7,819 bases of DNA. Source: a bacterium (GTDB lineage: Bacteria > Atribacterota > JS1 > SB-45 > 34-128). Under the pieces are notes generated by a model. That model made no database searches, was not told the DNA's origin, and saw nothing but the letters and a program-made list of their open reading frames with translations. The DNA lies in assembly GCA_018903015.1 (NCBI GenBank), contig JAHIPR010000289.1:1-7819 (forward strand). Direction: 5' to 3'. Of this stretch, positions 1 through 6,709 are shown piece by piece. Numbering within the stretch: position 1 is the first letter of the stretch; each line of letters begins with the position of its first letter. Position numbers and translations under genes: made by a program.

Positions 1-858
1 AAACATACTCCCTAAAATTCCCACTAAACTCCCTAACAGTACAATTGCTATACCTATGGGTAACAAATCTACATTGTCCACCACTAATGGCAAAAAAGGA
101 ATGGCTTGGTGTACTTTATTTATTGCAAAAAAATAAAAATTGTATAAAATTATTGTGGAAAGAATAGCTGAGATAAAGCCCTGTAAAAAGCCCTCAATTA
201 TAAAGGGCCACTTAACAAACCAGGAAGTAGCTCCCACTAAGCTCATTATTTCAATTTCATTTCTTCTGGCATATACAGTGATTTTTATTATATTAGATAT
301 AATCAAAATAGAAGCAAAAACCAGAAGGGCTAATATTAACATTCCCGCTCTCCTAAATATATAAGTAAAATTTAACAATTTTTCAGCTGTTTCCCGGCCA
401 TACTCAACTTCTTCCACTTTTATAAACTTAGTTATCTGATTAGCAATTTGCTCAATCGTTTTAGGATCTTTTATCTGTATCTCAAAAGAAGCAGGAAATG
501 GGTTTTTTTCAATAGCGCTGAGTATATCTTTTTGCTCTCCTAGATATTTTGATAAACGCTGGTAAGCCTCCTCTTTAGATACAAATTTTACTTCTTTTAT
601 TCCGTATATAGAATTAAGATTATTTGTTAAAATGTTTAGCTCGGCCTGAGAAATATTATCTTCTAAATAAACTATAATCTCTAATTGAGATTCTAAATTT
701 TCTAAAAAAAGATTTAAATTTACAGATATTAATAGAAAGACACCAACAATAAGTAAAATTGTAGTGATGCTTAATATTGCTGCTATACTCATTAAAGCAC
801 TTCTTCTAAAACTGAGTAAAGCCTCTCTAAAATAAAATCCCATATTCTCAAAAATCAT
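1..858 (-). CDS. ftsX: Cell-division ABC transporter permease FtsX (3' end cut by window edge)
   Basis: The frame is open from an ATG at 858 to base 1, giving 286 residues without a stop. FtsX proteins are usually about 295-300 residues, so only about ten C-terminal residues should be missing. FtsX is the membrane partner of FtsE. It does not pump a substrate but relays ATP hydrolysis across the membrane to activate peptidoglycan hydrolases at the division site. Visible layout: a cytoplasmic N-terminus with FREALLSFRRS; a membrane helix at about 21-46; an extracellular domain at about 50-165; then three helices at about 172-194, 217-245 and 264-284. The family motif RRNEIEIMSLVGAT (198-211) follows the second helix. 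The ATG at 858 lies 1 base after the ftsE stop, with GAGGG about 10 bases upstream inside the end of ftsE, which argues for translational coupling. A second ATG at 843 is possible but further from that ribosome site. The assignment is firm; the exact C-terminus is unseen. Confidence 0.93.
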   Translation of the reverse strand, partial: MIFENMGFYFREALLSFRRSALMSIAAILSITTILLIVGVFLLISVNLNLFLENLESQLEIIVYLEDNISQAELNILTNNLNSIYGIKEVKFVSKEEAYQRLSKYLGEQKDILSAIEKNPFPASFEIQIKDPKTIEQIANQITKFIKVEEVEYGRETAEKLLNFTYIFRRAGMLILALLVFASILIISNIIKITVYARRNEIEIMSLVGATSWFVKWPFIIEGFLQGFISAILSTIILYNFYFFAINKVHQAIPFLPLVVDNVDLLPIGIAIVLLGSLVGILGSMF

Positions 859-859
859 C

Positions 860-1534
860 TTAATATATCCCTCTTTGGGTATCTTCTATTATTCGTCCTC
901 GCTCCAACCTCACTACTCGCTTCTTAGCTTTATCTACCATAAGTTTATCATGGGAAGCCATTATAATAGTAGTCCCCCGTATGTTTATATGAAATAGAAG
1001 TTTCATAATCTCCCAGGAAGTGTAAGGATCTAAATTGCCAGTTGGTTCATCGGTAAGTAATATTAATGGTTCGTTAGCAATAGCCCGGGCAATACATAAT
1101 TTTTGCTGCTCTCCTCCAGATAATAAATGTGGTTTTATCTTCCTTTTATTTTCTAGCCCTACTAAATTAAGGACCTTCTTAACTTGCTGTCTTATCTCAA
1201 AATTAGTTGCTCCAATCGCCTTTAAACCAAAGGAAATATTTTCATATACCATTCTATCATACAATAATTTAAAATCTTGAAAGACAATGCCTATGTTCCG
1301 CCTCAGATAAGGTATGTAACCGGGTTTAAGTCGAGCTATATTTATCCCATCGACAATTACTTGTCCTTTGGTAGGAACAATCCCTCGGTAAATCAATTTT
1401 AAAAAAGTGCTCTTCCCTGCCCCGGTAGCACCTACTAAAAAAACAAATTCACCCTTTTTTATATGGATATTGACATCCCGTAAGGCCTGGATTTTATTGG
1501 GATAATTTTTATATACGTGAAACATTCTAATCAT
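860..1534 (-). CDS. ftsE: Cell-division ATP-binding protein FtsE
   Basis: FtsE is the cytoplasmic ABC ATPase that dimerises on FtsX and drives its control of peptidoglycan hydrolases. With the ATG at 1534 the protein has 224 residues, a normal FtsE length, and begins MIRMFHVYKNYPN, matching the family's usual MIxF-xx-VxKxYP opening. Motifs in order: Walker A GATGAGKST (35-43), Q-loop glutamine in VFQDF (Q86), ABC signature LSGGEQQK (138-145), Walker B LILLTDEP (157-164), D-loop GNLD and H-loop histidine in ASHD (H195). All catalytic residues are present, so it should be active. A longer reading from a TTG at 1552 would add six residues (MRLLFN). I reject it because the family start and a GAGG at 1547-1550 favour the ATG, although the 12-base spacing is slightly long. 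ftsX follows after one base. Macrolide-exporter MacB and LolD are related ATPases, but adjacent ftsX settles the identity. Confidence 0.95.
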   Translation of the reverse strand: MIRMFHVYKNYPNKIQALRDVNIHIKKGEFVFLVGATGAGKSTFLKLIYRGIVPTKGQVIVDGINIARLKPGYIPYLRRNIGIVFQDFKLLYDRMVYENISFGLKAIGATNFEIRQQVKKVLNLVGLENKRKIKPHLLSGGEQQKLCIARAIANEPLILLTDEPTGNLDPYTSWEIMKLLFHINIRGTTIIMASHDKLMVDKAKKRVVRLERGRIIEDTQRGIY

Positions 1535-1543
1535 ATTAAATAG

Positions 1544-1558
1544 TAACCTCAAAGGTTA
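1544..1558 (-). promoter_or_regulatory. Small hairpin over the csaB stop and ftsE ribosome site
   Basis: On the minus strand TAACCT-TTG-AGGTTA forms a perfect 6-bp stem with a 3-base loop. Its 5' arm contains the csaB TAA stop (1556-1558). Its 3' arm contains the GAGG (1547-1550) that is the only plausible ribosome-binding site for ftsE. A ribosome finishing csaB would melt the stem and expose the site, so the layout suggests translational coupling. The stem is short and AT-rich, so the role is inference. Confidence 0.4.
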
Positions 1559-2689
1559 TGGTTTTAAAAATTTATAAACTAATTCATTATTAGCAAGAGC
1601 TTTTTCTTCTAAATTATTTACTTTTTTGAGTAAAATATCTTTTATTTTATCATTATTTTCTCTAACATATTCTATCTTTTCTTGAATATTTTTTAAAGAG
1701 ATATCTTCATCTATTTCTAACAGCAATTCAGGCAATCCCAAATCTTCTACAAAATATTTCACTTTAGGATCATAGTTAAAAGCTATAAAAGGAATATTAG
1801 CCATACTGGAAAATATAATTGAATGAAGTCTCACCCCAACCACCAAAGATAATCGAGACAGAACAGAAAGTAATTCTTCAGGCTCAAGTTTTATTTTTAA
1901 TACCTCGGCCTTATTCTTCATTAAAGATAATATTTCTTCACTAATACGAACATCCTCATCAAATTTAAAGGGAAGAAAAATAATTTTTACTTGGTAATTT
2001 TTAATTAAATAATCAGCTACTTGGGCAAATATTCTTATTAAATCTGATCCATAGTTTTTATATTCTCTAACCGAAACCCCAATTAAGGGGCGGCTATCTG
2101 AATTAATCAATTCCTGAATATAAGGATAACTATCTATAGTATGGTTAATATTTTTTTTCTTCAACAAAAAAACGGGATCAGATTTCACATATATTGATGG
2201 TTTCACCACTCCTAAATTTTCTAGTAATTCTTTAGATGAGTTATCTCTTACGGTAATTAAATCAACATTATTTAAAATCCACTTCATTAACTTTTTGTTA
2301 ATCTGCTTATTTACCGGACCAATACCCTGGGCATAAATCATAACCGGTACTTTGACTATTTTTGCTACCAATATCAATCCCAAGTAATATAATATGCTCC
2401 AGCCTTTTCCGGTTGAATCTTGGAGCAATCCCCCACCCCCGCTAATAAAAAGATTAACATTTCGCAAACAACATATAATGCTAATTAGGTGTACCCGGTT
2501 TATGGCTTTTACCTGATAAGCTCGTGAGGTCTGCAAAGGATTATGGGAAAGAACTGTTATCTTTATTTGAGGTATCTTTTCTTTGAAGGCTCCAACCATA
2601 GATTTAAGAATGGCTTCATCTCCGGTATTATCAAAACCATAATAACCGGAAATCATTATCTTTACCATGGTTTTAGACTTTTTCATCAT
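1556..2689 (-). CDS. csaB: Polysaccharide pyruvyl transferase CsaB
   Basis: CsaB-type enzymes transfer pyruvate from phosphoenolpyruvate to secondary cell-wall polysaccharide. In many bacteria this makes the ketal-pyruvylated ligand that SLH-domain surface proteins bind. The 377-residue protein has the expected motifs: GYYGFDNTGDEAIL near the N-terminus (15-28), SGGGGLLQD (83-91), YAQGIGP (119-125), the RDNSS segment (148-152), the SDP motif (170-172), VGVRLHS (284-290) and FNYDPKV (304-310). No membrane helix or signal peptide is evident, in keeping with a cytoplasmic enzyme. The start at 2689 (tandem ATG ATG) overlaps the end of the upstream DUF5693 gene by 17 bases. An internal ATG at 2668 gives MVKIMISGYYGF, closer to most family members; neither start has a strong ribosome site. 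Its place between DUF5693 and ftsE is consistent with cell-wall polymer maturation. The family is clear; the exact acceptor polymer cannot be read from the sequence. Confidence 0.9.
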   Translation of the reverse strand: MMKKSKTMVKIMISGYYGFDNTGDEAILKSMVGAFKEKIPQIKITVLSHNPLQTSRAYQVKAINRVHLISIICCLRNVNLFISGGGGLLQDSTGKGWSILYYLGLILVAKIVKVPVMIYAQGIGPVNKQINKKLMKWILNNVDLITVRDNSSKELLENLGVVKPSIYVKSDPVFLLKKKNINHTIDSYPYIQELINSDSRPLIGVSVREYKNYGSDLIRIFAQVADYLIKNYQVKIIFLPFKFDEDVRISEEILSLMKNKAEVLKIKLEPEELLSVLSRLSLVVGVRLHSIIFSSMANIPFIAFNYDPKVKYFVEDLGLPELLLEIDEDISLKNIQEKIEYVRENNDKIKDILLKKVNNLEEKALANNELVYKFLKP

Positions 2690-4685
2690 TAATTTTTTTC
2701 CTAAATATTTTTACCAGATAATAAAATACAATAATTATTATCAATCCCAGTATCAGGCCTAACCATGCTCCATTAAAGGTGCGTAACATTGAAAATAAAA
2801 AGGGAGTGTGAATATGACAGAAGGTATTAATTAAAGTAACCGGACCTATAGTCCCAATAAGAATTATCGGAATCTTAAATTCTTTTATTTTTAAGTAATT
2901 CATACTTATCGCCAATAATAGAGCGGGATAACCGATTAAAAACTCTTTATTTCGGGGTCGGGCAATTAAAGTCTTTTCCAAGAAGATTCTTATCTTATCC
3001 TCAATGCTTAAAACGGGGAGAAAAGAAAAATTCCCTGAACGAGAAATATAAACTACTAAAAATACCGCAAAGAAAATCATTATAATTGCATGCTCAATCA
3101 GGATGGGCTTTTTGATATTTTCCAAAATCATTAATTTACCCTTATTCACCTTTAACCACATTATCGCCAGGACCAAAAGAAGCGGAACCAGATAAGAAAT
3201 CTTTATTCCGCTAAACTGTTCTATCCCCAACATAAATTTATTATTGCTTAATAAAGCTGCTATTAACAGAGCACCGGATAAAGTAATTAAAATTATCCTG
3301 AAAAATCCGGATAAAACCTTTTTTATCATCTCATTAAAGCTGGGAGTATTTTTAGAAAAATCTTGGGCATTTTTAAATTTAGAATTATTGTTTCCCAAAA
3401 AATACTTTTCGTTATTAATGATAGCTAAAGTGGGAAATATTAGGGCTGTCAGTAAAGCCATCAGCTTTATTAAAAATATTTCTCGATTTAAGAATAGGAG
3501 GAGTAGAGAAAATAAGATTCCTAAAAATAACAGAGAATATTCTTGATATTTTTTTAGGTTGAAAACATTTTTTAAGAGGATTAATCCCCCGGAAAAAACT
3601 CCCAGAATTAATAAAAGAATAAATATTTTTGGTTCTTGGTAGGGAGTAGAAAGAATACTGGCTCTTCCCGTGCTAAAACCACTCGCTTTCAACTCTTCTT
3701 TTATAATTCTAATATAAGATACATTATCCTCAATAAGATTAGAGTTAGACTTCATAAAAGGCTTGATATAAAAGATCCTCACCTTTCTTTCTTTGGCTGC
3801 CCTAATCCATCTTTCCGTGGCTATCTGTTTAGAAATAATTTCCATTTCTTCTTTGGTAATACTATGAACTCTAACTGCTAATTCGCTTGCTTGATGAGCG
3901 ACTGTTTCAATCCCTTTTTGACCAGCAAATTCTATAATTCCGAAGGGATATTCTTTTATTTTTAGAAGTTCTGCGGTATGAATTAAGTTTTCTTTTGAAG
4001 GATAACCTAGAACTGTTTCCCCCTCAAAAATTATTCCCGAAATCTTTCCGGCTTTATCACTTTCTTTAAACTTAAAATTTATATCTTCCTTATTTATTTG
4101 AGGGAAATTTTTGAGACGTAAAATAACCTGAAAGCCTAAATTTCTTACTAATTCAATATCTTCTTCTGAAAATCCTAAACCTAAATCAGCAAGTTTTTCT
4201 TCGCTCCCTTTCACTTTTAAACCTATATGGGGGAAAAACCCAAAATCTCTTACTAAATCTTCACCCAATTGTCTTTGTAAATTATCCTTTGCCCCAAGAT
4301 AATCATTTTTATCGTTGAATATAATATAAGCTTCTCCTGGCGAAGGCTGGAATTTTTCAAAGGGATCGATTGATTTTAAGAAGAAATTTAACTTATTAAG
4401 CTCTTTATCAGAAAAATAAAGTATCTTTCCAGAAAAAACGAGATTTTCCAGGGTATCTTCATGAATGGCAATAGTATTAATCCCGGAGTCTTTTATTTTA
4501 GCCAACAGTTCAATTTCATCATATCCCTCCTGATAAGACAATTCTCTCAATTCATTCAGACTCATAATTAATTCTACTTGCTTAAAATTATTCTCCAAGC
4601 GGGAACGATGAAAAGCAATAATCCCGGCAACTACTAAAGCAACAATAATAAAAAAAATCAGAATCGAATAAGATTTTTTAGGCAC
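2673..4685 (-). CDS. DUF5693 family polytopic membrane protein
   Basis: With the GTG at 4685 the protein has 670 residues. It has one N-terminal membrane helix (about 7-25), a soluble, probably extracytoplasmic region of about 325 residues, then about nine hydrophobic segments (about 353-371, 384-399, 404-423, 463-481, 496-512, 531-547, 581-597, 604-622, 641-659) and a basic tail. The conserved-looking stretch ARPRNKEFLIGYP (575-587) and the overall architecture match what I know as DUF5693, a family of unknown function often found next to csaB in low-GC bacteria. The soluble part (SLNELRELSYQEGYDEIELL, then a run of alternating strands and helices) looks like an alpha/beta barrel, but I see no catalytic motif I can name. 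A longer reading from a TTG at 4769 is unlikely: a strong AGGAAGAGG site at 4696-4704 precedes the GTG, and the likely promoter lies inside the extra segment. Overlap with csaB implies a shared role in the cell envelope, perhaps moving or building the polymer CsaB modifies; that is inference. Confidence 0.82.
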   Translation of the reverse strand: MPKKSYSILIFFIIVALVVAGIIAFHRSRLENNFKQVELIMSLNELRELSYQEGYDEIELLAKIKDSGINTIAIHEDTLENLVFSGKILYFSDKELNKLNFFLKSIDPFEKFQPSPGEAYIIFNDKNDYLGAKDNLQRQLGEDLVRDFGFFPHIGLKVKGSEEKLADLGLGFSEEDIELVRNLGFQVILRLKNFPQINKEDINFKFKESDKAGKISGIIFEGETVLGYPSKENLIHTAELLKIKEYPFGIIEFAGQKGIETVAHQASELAVRVHSITKEEMEIISKQIATERWIRAAKERKVRIFYIKPFMKSNSNLIEDNVSYIRIIKEELKASGFSTGRASILSTPYQEPKIFILLLILGVFSGGLILLKNVFNLKKYQEYSLLFLGILFSLLLLFLNREIFLIKLMALLTALIFPTLAIINNEKYFLGNNNSKFKNAQDFSKNTPSFNEMIKKVLSGFFRIILITLSGALLIAALLSNNKFMLGIEQFSGIKISYLVPLLLVLAIMWLKVNKGKLMILENIKKPILIEHAIIMIFFAVFLVVYISRSGNFSFLPVLSIEDKIRIFLEKTLIARPRNKEFLIGYPALLLAISMNYLKIKEFKIPIILIGTIGPVTLINTFCHIHTPFLFSMLRTFNGAWLGLILGLIIIIVFYYLVKIFRKKINDEKV

Positions 4686-4695
4686 AATAATATTT

Positions 4696-4704
4696 CCTCT
4701 TCCT
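4696..4704 (-). promoter_or_regulatory. Ribosome-binding site that sets the DUF5693 start
   Basis: The minus strand reads AGGAAGAGG, a strong Shine-Dalgarno match. Its GAGG ends 10 bases before the GTG at 4685. No comparable site precedes the TTG at 4769, so this site is the main reason for choosing the shorter reading frame. Confidence 0.65.
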
Positions 4705-4731
4705 TCACTTAATATCTGGTAAACTGAAAAT

Positions 4732-4760
4732 ATTTTAGCATATTTGTAATAAGAAGTAAA
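4732..4760 (-). promoter_or_regulatory. Candidate sigma-70-type promoter for the DUF5693-csaB-ftsEX operon
   Basis: On the minus strand TTTACT (4760-4755, 4 of 6 against TTGACA) is separated by exactly 17 bases from TAAAAT (4737-4732, 5 of 6 against TATAAT). Transcription would begin near 4725, leaving a leader of about 40 bases before the GTG at 4685. The region is AT-rich, so chance matches are common; position and spacing are what make it credible. Confidence 0.45.
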
Positions 4761-4797
4761 AAAAATCAATTGGCAAATTTTTGATTACCAATTGATT
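4758..4797 (-). terminator. Candidate intrinsic terminator after oadA
   Basis: A perfect 10-bp inverted repeat, AATCAATTGG (4764-4773) and CCAATTGATT (4788-4797), encloses a 14-base loop. Read on the minus strand the stem is followed at once by eight T residues (4758-4765, which overlap the stem end by two bases). That is terminator-like, but the stem has only three G-C pairs and the loop is large, so it may be weak. It lies about 290 bases after the oadA stop and directly ahead of the next candidate promoter. Confidence 0.42.
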
Positions 4798-4838
4798 AGT
4801 CGTTAGTGAATAGTGAATAGTCGTTAGCATTTAGTTAG
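4793..4838 (+). repeat. Degenerate 7-bp array of NNNNTAG units
   Basis: From 4793 the plus strand reads as consecutive 7-mers TGATTAG, TCGTTAG, TGAATAG, TGAATAG, TCGTTAG and CATTTAG, all ending in TAG, and then TTAG. The inner TGAATAG pair is an exact tandem copy, and the outer TCGTTAG copies flank it symmetrically. No ribosome site or sustained coding frame is associated with it. The first unit overlaps the terminator stem. Confidence 0.75.
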
Positions 4839-4931
4839 CTAGTTAACTGGTTTGTTGGTTAACTGGTTTAGAATTAATTCTTCACTATACTAATTCCTCA
4901 ACCGGGTAACCAGGTAACCAACTAACTAAAT
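4829..4931. repeat. Imperfect inverted repeat with internal direct repeats
   Basis: The left arm (4829-4855) begins ATTTAGTTAGCTAGTTAACT. The reverse complement of the right arm (4905-4931) begins ATTTAGTTAGTTGGTTACCT. The first ten bases match exactly and most of the remainder match, giving a fold centred near 4880. Inside the left side GTTAACTGGTTT occurs twice exactly (4842-4853 and 4858-4869). The right arm contains the tandem octamer GGTAACCA twice (4905-4920). This explains much of the 320-bp gap between oadA and the DUF5693 gene. Confidence 0.7.
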
Positions 4932-4962
4932 CTACTCGCTATACGCTACATGCTATCCGCTA
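4928..4962 (-). repeat. Degenerate 7-bp array, TAG-type units in opposite orientation
   Basis: The plus strand reads AAATCTA, CTCGCTA, TACGCTA, CATGCTA, TCCGCTA: five 7-mers, each ending in CTA. On the minus strand each therefore begins with TAG. This is the mirror image of the array at 4793-4838, lying at about the same distance on the other side of the fold centred near 4880. Confidence 0.7.
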
Positions 4963-4967
4963 AAATG

Positions 4968-4995
4968 CGAGATACGATTCACGAGATACGAGACA
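4968..4995. repeat. Four 7-bp units of CGANNNA type
   Basis: The plus strand reads CGAGATA, CGATTCA, CGAGATA, CGAGACA. The 10-mer CGAGATACGA occurs twice exactly, at 4968-4977 and 4982-4991. The same 7-bp period appears in a related short tract at 6897-6920, on the other side of oadA. Confidence 0.65.
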
Positions 4996-5030
4996 CTATT
5001 ATATTCTATCTTCTGAATTCTTTTTTCCTC

Positions 5031-5085
5031 ACTATATACTATATACCTATTAGCTCATATGCCCCCATTACTATATACTATATAC
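5031..5085. repeat. Two exact copies of a 16-base ACTATAT tandem
   Basis: The 16-mer ACTATATACTATATAC occurs exactly at 5031-5046 and 5070-5085, separated by 23 bases. Each copy is two 7-bp ACTATAT units plus AC. On the minus strand the unit is TATATAG, so it again ends in TAG like the arrays further down the gap. The second copy ends 5 bases beyond the oadA stop codon. Confidence 0.75.
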
Positions 5086-5089
5086 TGAT

Positions 5090-6637
5090 TTATACTCCAT
5101 ACCCCTCTTCATCATAATTATTGTTACCATTTAATATTTCCATTCCCAAGCAATATTTTTTGGCAATTTTTTTCTTTAGAAAATCTCTGGCAATTTCAGG
5201 GAATAAAATATAAGATAGAAGGTCTTCCATGTTTTCAGCAAAATAAAATGCTTCCTTTTTGGCTTTTTCAATAGCAGGTTCTAATAGATCAGCCGGTCGA
5301 CATTTAATCATTTCACTTTTTTTAATTTTTGCTTTTTTAATAATCTCTGGATCAATAGGTGCGGGTGGTCGGCCATAAAATCCCTTAAGATATTTTCGAA
5401 CTTCTTCTGGAATCATCTTATATCGTTCTTTTAAAATAACATTTAAGGTCGCCTGGGTTCCCACAATTTGACTGGTAGGGGTAACCAAAGGAGGATAACC
5501 TAATTCTTTTCTAACTCGTGGAATTTCCTTTAACACTTCTTCATATTTATCTTCCGCTCTTTGTTGTTTTAACTGAACCGCCAAATTAGAAAGCATTCCT
5601 CCAGGAATTTGATAAGTTAACACCCGGGTATCTATGCCCTGAACATTGGATTCCATATCTTTATGATTTTCTCTAACCTTTTTAAAGTAAGAAGCAATTT
5701 CATAAGCCAATTTTAAATCCAATCCAGTATCATAAGGTGTTCTTCTTAAAGTTTCTACTAATGGCTCTAGGGCAGGTTGAGAAGTTTGAAGAGCTAATGA
5801 TGATATTGCTGTGTCCACTACATCTATTCCAGCTTCTGTAGCTTTCAAATAAGCCATCATCCCCATTCCACTGGTAAAATGACAATGTAATTGAAGAGGT
5901 ATAGAAATAACTTCTTTAATATCTTTGGTTAAACTATATGCTTCGTAAGGAGAAATTAAACCAGCCATGTCTTTTATACAGATCGAATCTGCTCCCATTT
6001 GCTCCATCTCCTGTGCCATCTTTACAAATAACTTATTATTATGAAACGGGCTTATAGTAAAACAGATAGCTCCCTGAACATGAGCACCTTCTGATTTAGC
6101 TACTTTAAAAGAAGTTTCCATATTGCGGATATCGTTTAAAGCATCAAAAATACGGATAATATCTATTCCATTAACGACTGCTCTTTTTACGAATTCGGTA
6201 ACTACATCATCAGAATAATGCTTATAACCCAATATATTTTGTCCCCTTAATAACATTTGAAGCCTGGTATTAGGGAGATATTTTCTTAAAATTCTCAATC
6301 GCTCCCAAGGATCTTCATCTAAAAACCGCATACAGGTGTCGAAAGTAGCTCCTCCCCAAACTTCCATAGAATAAAATCCTACGGCATCTAATTTTTCACA
6401 GATGGGCACCATCTCCTCGATAGTCATCCGAGTAGCTATTAATGACTGATGGGCATCGCGTAAAGTTGTATCTGTAATTTTAAGTGGTTTTTTTAGCTGT
6501 GATTTTTCTTTTAAAAGCATATCCTTGGGAGTATGGTCTTTTTTTAAATTTAAAGAAATTTTTCCTTCTAAAGCACTGTCATTTATTATTTTTATATTAG
6601 AATCTGCTATTTTTATTAATGTTGCATTTTCTCCCAT
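5090..6637 (-). CDS. oadA: Biotin-dependent carboxyltransferase subunit (OadA / PycB / 5S type), no biotin domain
   Basis: This soluble subunit moves a carboxyl group between a 2-oxo acid (oxaloacetate/pyruvate) and biotin. Of its 515 residues, the TIM-barrel part starts at about 53 with ITDTTLRDAHQS (metal ligand D61). It continues with WGGATFDTCMRFLDEDPWERLR (94-115), RLQMLLRGQN (125-134), IKDMAGL with the lysine expected to be carbamylated (K222), and LHCH with two metal-binding histidines (H251, H253). The conserved C-terminal carboxylase domain includes QIPGGMLSN (343-351), GYPPLVTPTSQIVGTQA (380-396) and RPADLL (447-452). It ends near 515 without the biotinylation motif MKM, so a separate biotin carrier is required. 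The sequence resembles the Propionibacterium transcarboxylase 5S subunit as well as OadA. The neighbouring oadB favours a Na+-pumping decarboxylase; pyruvate carboxylase subunit B remains possible. About 50 residues precede the usual start, an unusual extension. GGAGG lies 15 bases before this ATG, a long spacing. Confidence 0.88.
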   Translation of the reverse strand: MGENATLIKIADSNIKIINDSALEGKISLNLKKDHTPKDMLLKEKSQLKKPLKITDTTLRDAHQSLIATRMTIEEMVPICEKLDAVGFYSMEVWGGATFDTCMRFLDEDPWERLRILRKYLPNTRLQMLLRGQNILGYKHYSDDVVTEFVKRAVVNGIDIIRIFDALNDIRNMETSFKVAKSEGAHVQGAICFTISPFHNNKLFVKMAQEMEQMGADSICIKDMAGLISPYEAYSLTKDIKEVISIPLQLHCHFTSGMGMMAYLKATEAGIDVVDTAISSLALQTSQPALEPLVETLRRTPYDTGLDLKLAYEIASYFKKVRENHKDMESNVQGIDTRVLTYQIPGGMLSNLAVQLKQQRAEDKYEEVLKEIPRVRKELGYPPLVTPTSQIVGTQATLNVILKERYKMIPEEVRKYLKGFYGRPPAPIDPEIIKKAKIKKSEMIKCRPADLLEPAIEKAKKEAFYFAENMEDLLSYILFPEIARDFLKKKIAKKYCLGMEILNGNNNYDEEGYGV

Positions 6638-6652
6638 AATTGTAAACCAAAG

Positions 6653-6659
6653 CCTCCTT
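6653..6659 (-). promoter_or_regulatory. Ribosome-binding site of oadA
   Basis: The minus strand reads AAGGAGG, a near-perfect anti-16S match. The gap to the ATG at 6637 is 15 bases, longer than the usual 5-10. An in-frame ATT (6638-6640) would be closer, but rare start codons are hard to defend without protein data. Confidence 0.55.
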
Positions 6660-6709
6660 AATTAATTTTAATACTCTATTCAATGAATAAATCGCGCCCT
6701 ATATAAACA

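Noticed and set aside
140..364. 74-codon plus-strand frame
   Set aside because: It lies opposite ftsX, which has clear family motifs over the same bases, and has no ribosome site or recognisable protein.
1035..1280. 81-codon plus-strand frame
   Set aside because: Antisense shadow of the ftsE ATPase core; the translation has no domain features.
1535..1552. TTG start adding six residues to FtsE
   Set aside because: No ribosome site precedes the TTG, and FtsE proteins begin at the following MIR-type methionine.
3244..3881. Two plus-strand frames (3244-3546 and 3636-3881)
   Set aside because: Both are antisense to the DUF5693 coding region and have no plausible start context or family resemblance.
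4793..5085. CRISPR array
   Set aside because: The repeat units are only 7-16 bases and degenerate, with no regular long repeats, unique spacers or cas genes.
4770..5089. Missed small gene or insertion-sequence remnant in the oadA-DUF5693 gap
   Set aside because: Stops are frequent in all frames I checked by eye, and there is no transposase-like frame or clear target duplication; the bases are accounted for by short repeats.
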